Of a stretch of DNA of 64,000 nt, positions 35,771 to 44,533 are shown piece by piece; position 1 is the stretch's first letter, and each line of letters begins with the position of its first letter. Source of the DNA: JBEKTW01 sp049515655 (GTDB lineage: Bacteria > Bacteroidota > Ignavibacteria > UBA10030 > SZUA-254); the NCBI GenBank assembly GCA_049515655.1, contig JBEKTW010000003.1, positions 1-64,000 on the forward strand, written 5' to 3'. The position numbers and the translations under genes were made by a program. The notes below the pieces were generated by a model that had not been told where the DNA came from, ran no database searches, and worked only from the letters and a program-made list of their open reading frames with translations.

Positions 35771-36080
35771 GAATACCGCCGATTTCCAATGTCTATCCTA
35801 ATACTACCTTGTGATGACATGCACGAATTCACCAGCCCTATCGTCATTCCCGCACGTTTTAAGCGGGAATCCATTCATAGATGCCGATAAGAGCATCAGA
35901 GGATGACGGACTTTTTCTGATTTTTCAGATGTCTCAATTTATGATTTTGGATTTGGGATTTAGGACTTGTCCCGCTTCTGGATTCCGCTTACGTTGGCGG
36001 GATTCTGAAAAGCGGAATTTAGGATTTCGATATTCGGATTTTAGATTTTTCATAAAATCTCTTCGGAACAAATAAAGTTG
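35771..36080. repeat. 310-base spacer with hairpins and GATTT-type repeats
   Basis: No gene. ATTCCCGC/GCGGGAAT arms at 35846-35853 and 35863-35870 form a hairpin. A relative of the 14341 repeat follows (CATAGATGCCGATAAGAGCA), then GATTT-type repeats from 35936 to 36060, themselves interrupted by an ATTCCGCTT/AAGCGGAAT pair. One repeat has apparently inserted into another. Confidence 0.6.
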
Positions 36081-37298
36081 CTACACATACGCCGATGGAT
36101 TCAGATGTTCAACCTCAAAAATGTCTTTTGCGGCCAGCATGGCAACGCCCAGCGCCCCGGCGTTCGTTCCGAGGTCGGATACCACAAACCGAACGTCATG
36201 ATTCAACTGGACGAGAGATTGTCTAAGCGCCGCCGCGCGGATCGCATCGAGGAGAAAATCTTTCGCGCCGGAAACCCGGCCGCCGAGGATCACCAATTCC
36301 GGATTGAAGAGATTTATAAGAATGGCGACCCCGCCGCCAAGATAGCGACCCGCTTCCTCGAGAATCTCGATCGCAAACTGGTCTCCTTCGATCGCGGAGT
36401 TCATTACTTGCTCGGCATCGATCCCGGATCCACCGGGTTTCACCGCTTCAGACAATTTTGAAACCGCTCCTTCCAGCAAACGTTTTTCCGCCAGAGCGGC
36501 AATCGCTCTCCCCGACGCCACGGTTTCGAGACACCCGCGTTTGCCGCATTGACAGAGCTGTCCGCCCGGAACAACCTGGAGATGCCCGAACTCTCCCGCG
36601 TAACCGTCACGACCATAGTAGATCTTACCGTCGAGGATGACGCCCAGTCCGAGACCCCAACCGATATTAAGACACAGAACGTTCTGAACGTTTCTCGCCC
36701 AACCGAACCATCTTTCACCCAGTGCCATCGCTTTCGCGTCGTGCTCGATCACAACCGGCTTCTTCCAGCGTTCCTGGAGAACGCTGCGCACCGAATCCCG
36801 ACCAAAGTTCAAATATGTTTCGCTGAACCCCTCACGACCTCTGACAATCCCGGGGATGGAAAGTCCGATCCCGAGCAGCCGGCCGGCATTGATCCGCGCG
36901 TTCTTGACGACGCCATTGATATCCTCGCTGAGACTTTCGATAACCTCCTTGCTGTTCTCAAGCGAGAGCGAAGGATGGTGGAGTTCCGCGACAACTTTCT
37001 GTTCGAGGTTCAAAAGGACAATGTTAGTATTGAGGTGACCAATATCGATGCCAAGGACAAACCCGGCTTCCCCGTTCAATTTCGCGACGAACGGCGGACG
37101 TCCGACTCCGTCGTTTTTCTGTCCACGGAATTTGTGGACAAACTGGTCGCGCTTCAGCGATGCCACCACGCTCGAAACCATCGGAAGACTCATGCCCGTC
37201 GTGCGGGAGAGGTTCGTCAGCGACAACTCGCCCCGTTCAAGAAGCGCTCTCAGAATCCTTTTCTTTCGAATCTGATATTTGGCGACGACTTTGCTCAC
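36081..37298 (-). CDS. ROK-family transcriptional regulator (NagC/Mlc type)
   Basis: Sugar-responsive DNA-binding protein of 405 residues. An N-terminal winged helix-turn-helix (about 10-65, GELSLTNLSRTTGMSLPMVS) is followed by the ROK ATPase-like fold: VLGIDIGHLNTNIVLLN, EHDAKAMALGERWFG, and the zinc-binding GGQLCQCGKRGCLET. Conserved catalytic-type residues leave open a sugar-kinase activity, but the HTH argues for regulation. It starts with GTG overlapping the stop of the nucleotidyltransferase gene (GTGA), as the last gene of the transporter-kinase operon. It is the only clear transcription factor in the window and so a candidate controller of the neighbouring sugar genes; likely effectors are amino sugars or sugar phosphates. 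Confidence 0.9.
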   Translation of the reverse strand: MSKVVAKYQIRKKRILRALLERGELSLTNLSRTTGMSLPMVSSVVASLKRDQFVHKFRGQKNDGVGRPPFVAKLNGEAGFVLGIDIGHLNTNIVLLNLEQKVVAELHHPSLSLENSKEVIESLSEDINGVVKNARINAGRLLGIGLSIPGIVRGREGFSETYLNFGRDSVRSVLQERWKKPVVIEHDAKAMALGERWFGWARNVQNVLCLNIGWGLGLGVILDGKIYYGRDGYAGEFGHLQVVPGGQLCQCGKRGCLETVASGRAIAALAEKRLLEGAVSKLSEAVKPGGSGIDAEQVMNSAIEGDQFAIEILEEAGRYLGGGVAILINLFNPELVILGGRVSGAKDFLLDAIRAAALRQSLVQLNHDVRFVVSDLGTNAGALGVAMLAAKDIFEVEHLNPSAYV

Positions 37299-38176
37299 GC
37301 CTTATCCCACGAAAAATCCGCAAATTCGCGCTTCAAAAACTCCTGTACCGGAACGATATCCCCCGGATGAGTCAAGTCCGGCACATGCTCCGACAGCGGG
37401 ATTGTCATCATTGACGTGGTGTCTTCTGCAGCCATCATCGCCACCGCGATCGGCAACTCCTTTTCCTGACGCACAGGGTGGAATGGAACACGACCAAGGA
37501 CAGGAAGGATGATATCGTACGACAGCCGGAAGATGTTCATGCTGATGCCGATTCTTCCGTTTGAATCGGTCGCCCGTGCGATCTCTTCAGGCGACGGCTT
37601 TTCGATGATATTTGTCAAAAATCCATCGGCATTCTTCTTCGTGACGGAAAATTGTTCAATGCGAGCGTGGTCAAACAGGAGTGCACGCCGGTCGTAATCT
37701 ATCATCGCGCCCTTGTGCGAAGTCCGGAGCAGCAGTGTGAGCGCACGCTGCGTGTACAGGTTGTCACTGTTACAGACCGTGAACTTCTTTCCACGCCAAT
37801 CAGTTCGAAGCAAGAGCGCCTGCTGGACGGCATCGACGGTCCCGAGGGGCTTGGTTCTTCCTTCGGGAATGGTCTGAATCGCGTATGATATGATCAATCC
37901 GTGGAAACTGTTATTGCGGTCGGCTTTTCCGTAGTACTCACGAAGCGTATGATCCCGCTCACCGACAACGATCACGACATCGCGATACCCCGATTCCCGA
38001 ATATTATAGAGGAGGTAATCAAGAAACGGACGATGCCGCTCCCCCACGCCGATCATCGCTTTCGACTTCTCCTGAGCATCTCTGAGAAGCGCCGCATCGA
38101 TCTTTTCGGACGCGGAGACCGATTTCTTCATCCGGGAAGAAATGCCGCCCGCCAATATGACAATATTCGGTTCCAT
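37295..38176 (-). CDS. Sugar-phosphate nucleotidyltransferase-like protein
   Basis: Protein of 293 residues with the NTP_transferase fold. The N-terminus NIVILAGGISSRMKKS is the nucleotide-binding loop (LAGG-x-x-x-R), followed by RPFLDYLLYNIRESGYRDVV and a CNSDNLYT motif with the metal-binding Asp. It overlaps the sugar kinase gene upstream by one base and the ROK gene downstream by four, so all three are translationally coupled. A kinase making a sugar 1-phosphate followed by a nucleotidyltransferase is a salvage route to an NDP-sugar; fucose or a similar released sugar would fit, but the sugar and nucleotide are unknown. Confidence 0.8.
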   Translation of the reverse strand: MEPNIVILAGGISSRMKKSVSASEKIDAALLRDAQEKSKAMIGVGERHRPFLDYLLYNIRESGYRDVVIVVGERDHTLREYYGKADRNNSFHGLIISYAIQTIPEGRTKPLGTVDAVQQALLLRTDWRGKKFTVCNSDNLYTQRALTLLLRTSHKGAMIDYDRRALLFDHARIEQFSVTKKNADGFLTNIIEKPSPEEIARATDSNGRIGISMNIFRLSYDIILPVLGRVPFHPVRQEKELPIAVAMMAAEDTTSMMTIPLSEHVPDLTHPGDIVPVQEFLKREFADFSWDKA

Positions 38177-39285
38177 TATTTTTTCACCACACTATCGTCA
38201 TTTCTCACACCTTCATCCGGATGAACGACATAGGCTGTCCCTCCGGCTCGCCCGATGGCGCCGGCAACCCGTTCCGGCTCTTCGGGCGCGTAAACGAACA
38301 TGCATCCCCCGCCGCCCGAGCCGTTGATTTTTCCGCCGTACGCTCCTTCCTTGAGCGCGAATTCAATCATTCGGTCGATCTTCGGCGTCGATATTTTCAG
38401 TACGTCACGAAGGATGGCCTGATGTTCCGTCAGCAAAGCGCCGATGCGGCGATGGTCGAGCGGAAGTTGTCTGAAAATCTTTCGAGCTTCGACCGTGATA
38501 TCACGATTACGGATAGTCCCGACGAGCAGAGCGAATTGTTCTTCGTTCAACTCGTTTCTTAATTGGTGCAATGTTTCGAGTGTCGCAGTGTGAAGGGAAA
38601 AATTTGCATGCTTCGCCGACAATCGTTGTACGATTTCGATTACCTGATTCTTAACGTGCGCAAGGACGTATTTTGTGTCTTTCGGTTCCCCGGAGTCACC
38701 GAGGACCAATGATTTCACATCTGCTTCAATCGGCTCGACCCTTACCTCCGGATGAAAATCCAGCGCGAGAATCCCGCCAAATGCCGTTGAGTAGTGGTCC
38801 ATCATTCCACCCGGTTCCTTGAATTCCAACACTTCTGCTTCATGAGCATACCGGGCGATTTCAGCCGGCGAAAGACGGGATCCCCGGTCGCTCATTTGCG
38901 TCAGGAAATTCACCCACGCGACGATCAACGCCGAGGAACTCGACGTACCGGCATTAATAGGAATCGTGCTCCGAACTTCGCAATCAAATCCCGTTGAGAA
39001 GGTGAAGCCTTTTCGTTTCAGGACGTTCATCGCACTCCGGTAATAGTCTCTCTCCCGAACGTACGAGTGCGATTCCTCTATGGAGAATCCCTCATGCGAT
39101 TTGATATCCGGCAAATTGAGGTTGACGAAAGAATCGCTCCGCCGGCTTCCCTCTATAGAGATGCGCAGTGAGATGGCACAGGGAATGACGGGCAGGCCAA
39201 GGTAATCCTGATGCTCGCCGAAAAGACATACGCGTCCCGGCGCGGAAACATGCAATCTCTTGACCGGTTTCGCCGTCGTTACCAT
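38176..39285 (-). CDS. GHMP-family sugar kinase (galactokinase-like)
   Basis: ATP-dependent kinase of 369 residues. Motif 1, APGRVCLFGEHQDYLG, is the galactokinase-type signature. Motif 2, PINAGTSSSSALIVAWV, is the ATP-binding glycine/serine loop, and GGKINGSGGGGCMFVYA is motif 3. EPGGMMDHYSTAFGG holds the catalytic-type Asp. GGAGG lies 5 bases before the ATG at 39285; the longer frame overlaps the symporter gene and was rejected. Substrate could be galactose, fucose, arabinose or an N-acetylhexosamine. Its place between a symporter and a nucleotidyltransferase supports uptake and activation of a monosaccharide released by the secreted glycosidases. Confidence 0.88.
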   Translation of the reverse strand: MVTTAKPVKRLHVSAPGRVCLFGEHQDYLGLPVIPCAISLRISIEGSRRSDSFVNLNLPDIKSHEGFSIEESHSYVRERDYYRSAMNVLKRKGFTFSTGFDCEVRSTIPINAGTSSSSALIVAWVNFLTQMSDRGSRLSPAEIARYAHEAEVLEFKEPGGMMDHYSTAFGGILALDFHPEVRVEPIEADVKSLVLGDSGEPKDTKYVLAHVKNQVIEIVQRLSAKHANFSLHTATLETLHQLRNELNEEQFALLVGTIRNRDITVEARKIFRQLPLDHRRIGALLTEHQAILRDVLKISTPKIDRMIEFALKEGAYGGKINGSGGGGCMFVYAPEEPERVAGAIGRAGGTAYVVHPDEGVRNDDSVVKK

Positions 39286-39302
39286 CCTCACCTCCGGTTC
39301 GG

Positions 39303-41123
39303 TCACTTTTCCTCCCGAACCATTTCCTTCGTCCACAGCCTATGAACGACGTAGAGCAATGCCAATCCACTCACAAGGACCACCGCGAAGAGCGCTATCG
39401 CGTAATCGAGACGACCGTAGAGAAAATTACCAACCGTAAACAACGACGACCATATCACGGTACAGCCGGCAACCCAGCCAAGAAGTGCGAGTGGAATATT
39501 ATCTTGCATGGCCCGGCCTTCCGTTTCCGAAATGCCCGCCTCCAGTCGAATTTTCTTCCAGCCCGGCCCGGACGGGTGGACTTTCTTATAGAACTCGATG
39601 AGCGTCCGGCGATCTGTCTCGGGTCCGACAAACGCCGTCACCACCCAGCAGACGGTCGTGATGGCTATAGTGATCAGCAGCGAGATGTGTGTGCTGAATT
39701 GCATTCCGTTCCTGTTGAGAATGAGAAGCCCCACCGATACAACGAACGAGCTCGTCATAGCGACCACTTCCGACCAGGCGTTGACTCTCCACCAAAACCA
39801 TCGGACAAGATAGAGCAAGCCGGTGCCCGCGCCCACCTGCAAAATGATATCGAACGCGTCTTTGGCGCTGCTGAGAACGAAAACAAGACCGGACGCAGAA
39901 AAGAAAAGAAGAACTGTCGTAAGACGTCCGACCAGAACATAGTGTTTCTCATCCCTGTCTTTGCGAATGAATCGGCGATAGAAATCGTGAACCAGATAGG
40001 ACGCGCCCCAGTTCAAATGGGTGAGGATGGTGGACGAATTGGCCGCAATGAGACCGCCGATCATAAGCCCGATGAAGCCGGTCGGCAAAAACTTGAGCAT
40101 CGCCGGAAAGGCGATATCATGGCCGAGCAGATGAGGGTCGAGATTAGGAAACGCTTTCTGGATATCGGACAATTGCGGGTACACCAGCAATGAAGCCAAC
40201 CCGACGATGATCCATGGCCACGGACGCAAAACATAATGCGCAATGTTGAAAAACAGAACCGAACCGAGCGAATCCTTCTCCGATTTTGATGCGAGCATGC
40301 GCTGGGCGATGTAGCTGCCGCCTCCGGGCTCGGCGCCGGGATACCACACTGCCCACCACTGGACGGCGATCGGCATGATGAAAACGGCGACGGCAATATC
40401 CCAGTTGCTCGAAAAATCCGGAAGCATGTTCAGGTAGTTAATTCCATGCGGCCCTTTCATCGTCGAAAGTTTTTCGACAAGTCCGCTGAGTCCTCCAACC
40501 TGCGGAAGCTTAACAGCGAAATAGGCGGCGGCTATCACGGCCGTCATCTTGATGAAGAACTGAACCATATCGATGACGAGCACACCCCAAAGACCGGAGT
40601 GTGCTGCAAAAATAACATTGAGTATGCCGCAGAGCAGGAGAGTTTGCCATCGTTCCAGGCCGAACAGGATACCCGCGATCTTGCAGGCAGCCAGACTTAC
40701 CGTTGCCATGATGATGCAGTTGAAGAAGAACCCCAGGTACACTGACCGGAAACCGCGGACGAAACTCGCGGCCTTGCCGGAGTAACGGAGCTCGTAGAAT
40801 TCCAGATCCGTCATGACACCCGAACGCCTCCAGAGCCGGGCGTAGAAGAACACGGTCGCGACGCCGGTGAGCGTAAACGCCCACCACACCCAGTTGCCCG
40901 CGACCCCCTGGCGGCGCACGATGTCGGTTACAAGGTTCGGGGTGTCGCTGCTGAACGTAGTCGCCACCATGGAAAGTCCTGCCAGCCACCACGGGACAGA
41001 CCGGCCCGAGGCGAAGAATTCAGTGGTATTTTTCCCCGAGCGTTTGCCGAAGAATAACGCGGGGGCAAAAGAGATGAGAAGGGATCCTGCTACAATGAGC
41101 CAATCGATGAGCTCTAGATGCAT
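39303..41123 (-). CDS. Sodium:solute symporter (SSS/SLC5 family)
   Basis: Integral membrane transporter of 606 residues with about 13-14 predicted membrane segments. The N-terminal LIVAGSLLISFAPALFFGKR is the first segment, and SVPWWLAGLSMVATTFSSDT is the conserved SSS block around the sodium-binding unwound helix. AHSGLWGVLVIDMVQFFIKM is another family block. Members import sugars, sialic acid, proline or other solutes with Na+. The next gene begins 17 bases after the stop, so this appears to head the symporter-kinase-nucleotidyltransferase-ROK operon. A candidate promoter is at 41179-41207. Sugar as substrate is inferred from the neighbours; proline or hydroxyproline cannot be excluded. Confidence 0.9.
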   Translation of the reverse strand: MHLELIDWLIVAGSLLISFAPALFFGKRSGKNTTEFFASGRSVPWWLAGLSMVATTFSSDTPNLVTDIVRRQGVAGNWVWWAFTLTGVATVFFYARLWRRSGVMTDLEFYELRYSGKAASFVRGFRSVYLGFFFNCIIMATVSLAACKIAGILFGLERWQTLLLCGILNVIFAAHSGLWGVLVIDMVQFFIKMTAVIAAAYFAVKLPQVGGLSGLVEKLSTMKGPHGINYLNMLPDFSSNWDIAVAVFIMPIAVQWWAVWYPGAEPGGGSYIAQRMLASKSEKDSLGSVLFFNIAHYVLRPWPWIIVGLASLLVYPQLSDIQKAFPNLDPHLLGHDIAFPAMLKFLPTGFIGLMIGGLIAANSSTILTHLNWGASYLVHDFYRRFIRKDRDEKHYVLVGRLTTVLLFFSASGLVFVLSSAKDAFDIILQVGAGTGLLYLVRWFWWRVNAWSEVVAMTSSFVVSVGLLILNRNGMQFSTHISLLITIAITTVCWVVTAFVGPETDRRTLIEFYKKVHPSGPGWKKIRLEAGISETEGRAMQDNIPLALLGWVAGCTVIWSSLFTVGNFLYGRLDYAIALFAVVLVSGLALLYVVHRLWTKEMVREEK

Positions 41124-41178
41124 ATCTGTCGCCGGAAGAATGTTGTCAGGGGGACTGGCTGAGATTTATACTGGCCAA

Positions 41179-41207
41179 AATTTATGAAATTCCATATTTA
41201 TTCGCAA
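41179..41207 (-). promoter_or_regulatory. Candidate sigma-70-like promoter for the symporter operon
   Basis: On the minus strand TTGCGA (41207-41202) is followed after exactly 17 bases by TAAATT (41184-41179), in an AT-rich stretch 56 bases before the symporter ATG. The match to TTGACA/TATAAT is moderate. Confidence 0.4.
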
Positions 41208-41219
41208 GCACTTTTTAAG

Positions 41220-41312
41220 AAAAAATAATAATAGCTGAGGGAACGGCCTCGAGGGCAGGAAAATCATCCCCATCCACGGCAAAGGCATCGTTCCCTCGCA
41301 CATTTGGGGAAC
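41220..41312 (-). promoter_or_regulatory. Candidate structured leader with mutually exclusive stems
   Basis: On the minus strand three complementary segments occur in order: GTTCCC (41312-41307), GAGGGAACG (41297-41289) and CGTTCCCTC (41245-41237). Segment 2 can pair with 1 or with 3, not both. The 2:3 stem is 9 base pairs, extended after a 2-base bulge by GCCT/AGGC, and leads shortly into TATTATTATTTTTT. That is the layout of a terminator with a competing hairpin. I recognise no known riboswitch class. Confidence 0.35.
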
Positions 41313-41377
41313 CACACGGTGGGCATCTTGTAGAAGAACTTCGGAGCCCCCAATTGCTCCTCGCGTCGAAAGGATGG

Positions 41378-41411
41378 AAAACCCCCGCTGTTCAGGATAA
41401 GAGCGAGGGGG
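41378..41411 (-). terminator. Candidate intrinsic terminator of the argF operon
   Basis: On the minus strand CCCCC-T-CGCT pairs with AGCG-GGGGG around a 12-base loop and is followed at once by TTTT (plus-strand AAAA before CCCCCGCT). It lies about 150 bases beyond the argF stop. Confidence 0.5.
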
Positions 41412-41560
41412 TCAGATCCTTCCTGCGCCCCGAATGATATCGGGACGGGATGGGGAGGGCATTACGTTCTTGCTAATGGCTGTCAGCTGCTAGCTTTTGG
41501 CGTTTAGCTGTTAGCCATTGGCTTCTGAATCCTGACTCCTGAATTCTGTCTTCTCGCACC
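41412..41560. repeat. AGCTTTTGGC-type repeat downstream of argF
   Basis: The 437-base gap between argF and the symporter holds no gene. Its argF-proximal part (41472-41555) consists of near-repeats around CAGCTGCTAGCTTTTGGC and CTGACTCCTGAATTCTG, related to 17455-17505. Between these and the terminator is a small ATATCGGGACGGGATGGGG stretch without clear function. Confidence 0.55.
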
Positions 41561-42475
41561 TCACTTGAACAGGGTGACGAGAATTGCCTTCTGCGTATGC
41601 AGCCGGTTCTCCGCTTCGTCGAACACAACGGAGTTGCGGGAATCGATGACTTCGTCCGTCACCTCTTCACCGCGGTGGGCCGGAAGGCAGTGCATGAAGA
41701 GAGCTTTGCTCTTCGCGTGCGACATGAGCTTCGCATTGACCTGGAAATCCCTGAATGCCTCGCGCCGCTGCTGCTGCTCGCTTTCCTGTCCCATACTCGT
41801 CCACACGTCGGTGTACACGACATCGGCGTTTTTCACCGCTTCACTGGGATTATGATTAATATCGATTGCCGCACCGGTGGCTTTCGCGACCTTCGCTGCG
41901 ACTTTGAACACCTCCGCATCGGGGGCGTAACCGCGCGGCGTGGTCGCGACAAAATCCATCCCCACTTTCGCCGCCATCAGCATCAGGGAGTGGCAGACGT
42001 TGTTTCCATCACCGACAAAAACAAATTTCTTTTTCTTGAACGCACCCAGCTTCTCGAATACCGTAAGAAAATCACCGACCGCCTGGCATGGATGCTCATG
42101 GTCCGTCAATGCATTGACGACGGGGACTTTCATCGCTTTTGCAAGCTCGACGCAGGTCGCGTGGGCAAAAGTACGAACGACGACACCGTCAACCCAGCGC
42201 TCGAGATTCTTCGCCGTATCATAGACCGATTCACGCTTTCCCAAACTGATATCCGCCTGCGTCAAATACACAGGATGAGCGCCGAGCTCCACGATACCGA
42301 CATCGAATGTTACATGGGTCCGGAGCGATTGCTTTTCAAAAATCATTGCGATAGAGCGCCCTTGAAGACGGCGGGAATACTTTGCCGGAGTTTTCTTGAC
42401 CTTACCGGACAGTTCCAGAAGCGCGATCAGCTCCTTCGTTGACCAATCTGCGATACTCAAGAAATCTCGTTTCAT
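41561..42475 (-). CDS. argF: Ornithine carbamoyltransferase
   Basis: Forms citrulline from ornithine and carbamoyl phosphate, or runs in reverse in arginine catabolism; cytoplasmic, 304 residues, normal length. The carbamoyl-phosphate loop reads EKQSLRTHVTF (SLRT at 50-53 where many enzymes have STRT), followed by DHEHPCQAVGD, the ornithine loop DVWTSMGQESE and LFMHCLPAHRGEEV. SMG rather than an acetyl-ornithine-type loop supports ornithine as substrate. AGGAAG lies 6 bases before the ATG, 11 bases after the stop of the GTPase gene, so the pair is one operon. No other arginine gene is near, which leaves biosynthetic or catabolic use open. Confidence 0.95.
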   Translation of the reverse strand: MKRDFLSIADWSTKELIALLELSGKVKKTPAKYSRRLQGRSIAMIFEKQSLRTHVTFDVGIVELGAHPVYLTQADISLGKRESVYDTAKNLERWVDGVVVRTFAHATCVELAKAMKVPVVNALTDHEHPCQAVGDFLTVFEKLGAFKKKKFVFVGDGNNVCHSLMLMAAKVGMDFVATTPRGYAPDAEVFKVAAKVAKATGAAIDINHNPSEAVKNADVVYTDVWTSMGQESEQQQRREAFRDFQVNAKLMSHAKSKALFMHCLPAHRGEEVTDEVIDSRNSVVFDEAENRLHTQKAILVTLFK

Positions 42476-42486
42476 TCTCTCTTCCT

Positions 42487-43815
42487 TTAATGTTTCAATT
42501 TGTTGAAGAACCGGTCGAGAACGTCCTTCAGGTCCGGTTTGGCTATTTCTGCAAGGTCGTACTTCACCCTGACGGACGGCTTGTTCAGTTTGATGACCCG
42601 GCGCAGGTCAATGGGCGTCCCGATGATAACACTATCACAATCGACGCTATTGATGGTCGTCTCCAGGTCCTTGACCTGCTTTCCCCCGTAGCCCATTGCG
42701 GGCAGGAGCGTGCCGATCTTCGGGTATTTCTTGAACGTCTCGGCGATCGAATCGACAACCCAGGGGCGCGGGTCGACCAACTCGGCGGCGCCGAATTTAC
42801 GGGCGGCGATCACGCCGGCACCGTACAACATCTCTCCATGCGTCAGTGTTGGTCCATCTTCAACAACCAGCACACGCTTTCCACGGATCACCGTTTCGTC
42901 CTCAACGGTAATCGGTGAGGCGGCTTCAATGACCAAGGCTTGAGGGTTTACTGCGTGAATATTATTCCTTACGATATCAATATGTTCCCGGGTCGCCGAC
43001 TCGACCTTGTTGATGATGACGACATCCGCGGCAAGGACATTTGCCGCCCCGGGGTAGTAGCTGAGTTCATGTCCGGGCCGGTGGGGATCGGCGACGGTAA
43101 TGGTGAGATCCGGTTTGTAGAACGACATGTCGTTGTTTCCGCCGTCCCATACGATCACGTCGGCTTCCTTCTCGGCCTGCCGGAGAATCGCTTCGTAGTC
43201 CACGCCGGCATAGATGATCGTTCCGTTGACGATATGCGGTTCATATTCTTCCATTTCTTCGACCGTGCATTCAAACTTTACCAGATCGTCGAGCGTCTGG
43301 TACCGCTGGACCTTTTGCTTCACGAGGTCGCCGTAGGGCATGGGATGGCGAATCGCGACGACACGTTTTCCCATTGCGCGAAGAAGGTCGCACACCTTTC
43401 GCGATGTCTGGCTTTTTCCCGAGCCCGTGCGAACGGCAACGATAGCGATTACCGGCACTTTACTCTGGAGCATCGTCTCCCGAGCCCCCAGAAGCTTGAA
43501 ATCAGCCCCGGCTGCGATGGTCTGGCAAGCTTTCGTCATGACGTAATTAAACGAAACGTCCGAGTACGAAAAGACCACCTCGTCAATAGTATGCTTTTTT
43601 ATGAGATCCGTCAACTCCGATTCGGGGTGAATCGGAATGCCGCCGGGATACAACTTCCCTGCGAGTTCAGCGGGGTATTTCCTTCCGTCAATATTCGGGA
43701 TTTGCGTGGCGGTAAACGCAACAACGTCATACGCCTCATTATCCCGGAACACGGTGTTGAAATTATGGAAGTCTCTCCCCGCAGCCCCCATGATTATCAC
43801 CTTTATGCGAGCCAT
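42487..43815 (-). CDS. Cyclic 2,3-diphosphoglycerate synthetase-like P-loop GTPase
   Basis: Protein of 442 residues. The N-terminus VIIMGAAGRDFHNFNTVF is a distinctive mark of this family, and a P-loop VRTGSGKSQTSR lies at 128-139, followed by WDGGNNDMSFYKPD and VIINKVESA, which resembles a GTPase specificity motif. Archaeal relatives make cyclic 2,3-diphosphoglycerate; bacterial ones are widespread and, as far as I know, uncharacterised. GGAG lies 7 bases before the chosen ATG at 43815; the frame extends upstream into repeat sequence. The close pairing with argF suggests a role connected with carbamoyl phosphate or nitrogen metabolism rather than with thermoprotection, which is inference. 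Confidence 0.8.
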   Translation of the reverse strand: MARIKVIIMGAAGRDFHNFNTVFRDNEAYDVVAFTATQIPNIDGRKYPAELAGKLYPGGIPIHPESELTDLIKKHTIDEVVFSYSDVSFNYVMTKACQTIAAGADFKLLGARETMLQSKVPVIAIVAVRTGSGKSQTSRKVCDLLRAMGKRVVAIRHPMPYGDLVKQKVQRYQTLDDLVKFECTVEEMEEYEPHIVNGTIIYAGVDYEAILRQAEKEADVIVWDGGNNDMSFYKPDLTITVADPHRPGHELSYYPGAANVLAADVVIINKVESATREHIDIVRNNIHAVNPQALVIEAASPITVEDETVIRGKRVLVVEDGPTLTHGEMLYGAGVIAARKFGAAELVDPRPWVVDSIAETFKKYPKIGTLLPAMGYGGKQVKDLETTINSVDCDSVIIGTPIDLRRVIKLNKPSVRVKYDLAEIAKPDLKDVLDRFFNKLKH

Positions 43816-44302
43816 AGAATACTCCGATTTATGGTGTGAATCCTGATTTGAAGTATCTGAATTATTAAATGTTGACAAAATCTTAAATCCGAAATCCTAA
43901 AACCTAAACACAGGCGAAATTGCGAAAAGCGAACTCATCCCTCTCCCGCGCCCTCCCCCTTCTCTATTCATAGAGAAGGGGGAGGGATGGGTGGGGGTTG
44001 AGTTCATCTACGCTTAATTTCAATGCCCAAGATCAGTTAATAATGCGAATGTTTCAAATTCTGATTCCGAAACAAATCCTGAATCCGACGCACGAAACAC
44101 AATGTAACAAGCACAAAATACGAAGTGCGAAGGTGAAAGATTGAGTAAATCTTCCGGCTCTTTACCCTCACCCCTTTCCCCTCTCCCGAATTCGGGAGAG
44201 GGGAATTGAAGAGGAGAGGGTCGTGAGAGACAACTCGAGTTACGACAAGGCTTGAGAGAGTGGACGAAACCGGTGCGGGTGTCCAGACTCCGGCTTGTCT
44301 TC
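43816..44302. repeat. 487-base spacer with GATTT-type and C-rich hairpin repeats
   Basis: No gene. GATTT-type repeats in minus orientation lie at 43860-43912 (AAATCCGAAATCCTAAAACC) and a looser set at 44040-44110. Two near-perfect palindromes of the CCCCTCTCC family are inside: 43951-43986 with 17-base arms and a 2-base loop, and 44178-44203, a 26-base perfect palindrome centred on GAATTC. An open frame across 44020-44340 is produced by these repeats and is not a gene. Confidence 0.7.
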
Positions 44303-44527
44303 TCACTCTTTTGAAGTTGGTTTCTTCGATGCCGATTCAATAACCGGGCACATCAAACGATGAACGCAACCCTGGCAGTCGGTCTGGAAGGGCGGCAGCT
44401 TCGCATAACATCGCGGACAACGCTCGATAAAGGGATTGCGAATCCCGAGGTCGCAGACGGGACAAACGCGCACTTCCGTTTTCAGCTTTTCAATGAGTGT
44501 GAGATCCTTGCTTTCCACCGTCGTCAT
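44303..44527 (-). CDS. Small zinc-ribbon protein of the feo operon
   Basis: Protein of 74 residues with cysteine pairs at 22/25 (VCPVCDLG), 37/40 (RCPRCYAK) and 51/54 (DCQGCVHR), plus Cys60. The first two pairs form a rubredoxin-like zinc knuckle; the last three could hold iron or an iron-sulfur cluster. It starts 6 bases after the feoB stop, so it belongs to the operon. FeoC proteins also carry several cysteines but have a winged-helix fold, which is not evident here. A role in sensing iron or stabilising FeoB is a guess from position. Confidence 0.75.
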   Translation of the reverse strand: MTTVESKDLTLIEKLKTEVRVCPVCDLGIRNPFIERCPRCYAKLPPFQTDCQGCVHRLMCPVIESASKKPTSKE

Positions 44528-44533
44528 GATCCA

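Noticed and set aside
44020..44340. 106-codon minus-strand frame in the repeat spacer
   Set aside because: It consists of palindromic C-rich repeats and GATTT-type repeats and runs into the zinc-ribbon gene in another frame.
44303..44527. FeoC
   Set aside because: The protein is a cysteine-pair zinc ribbon with no winged-helix pattern.
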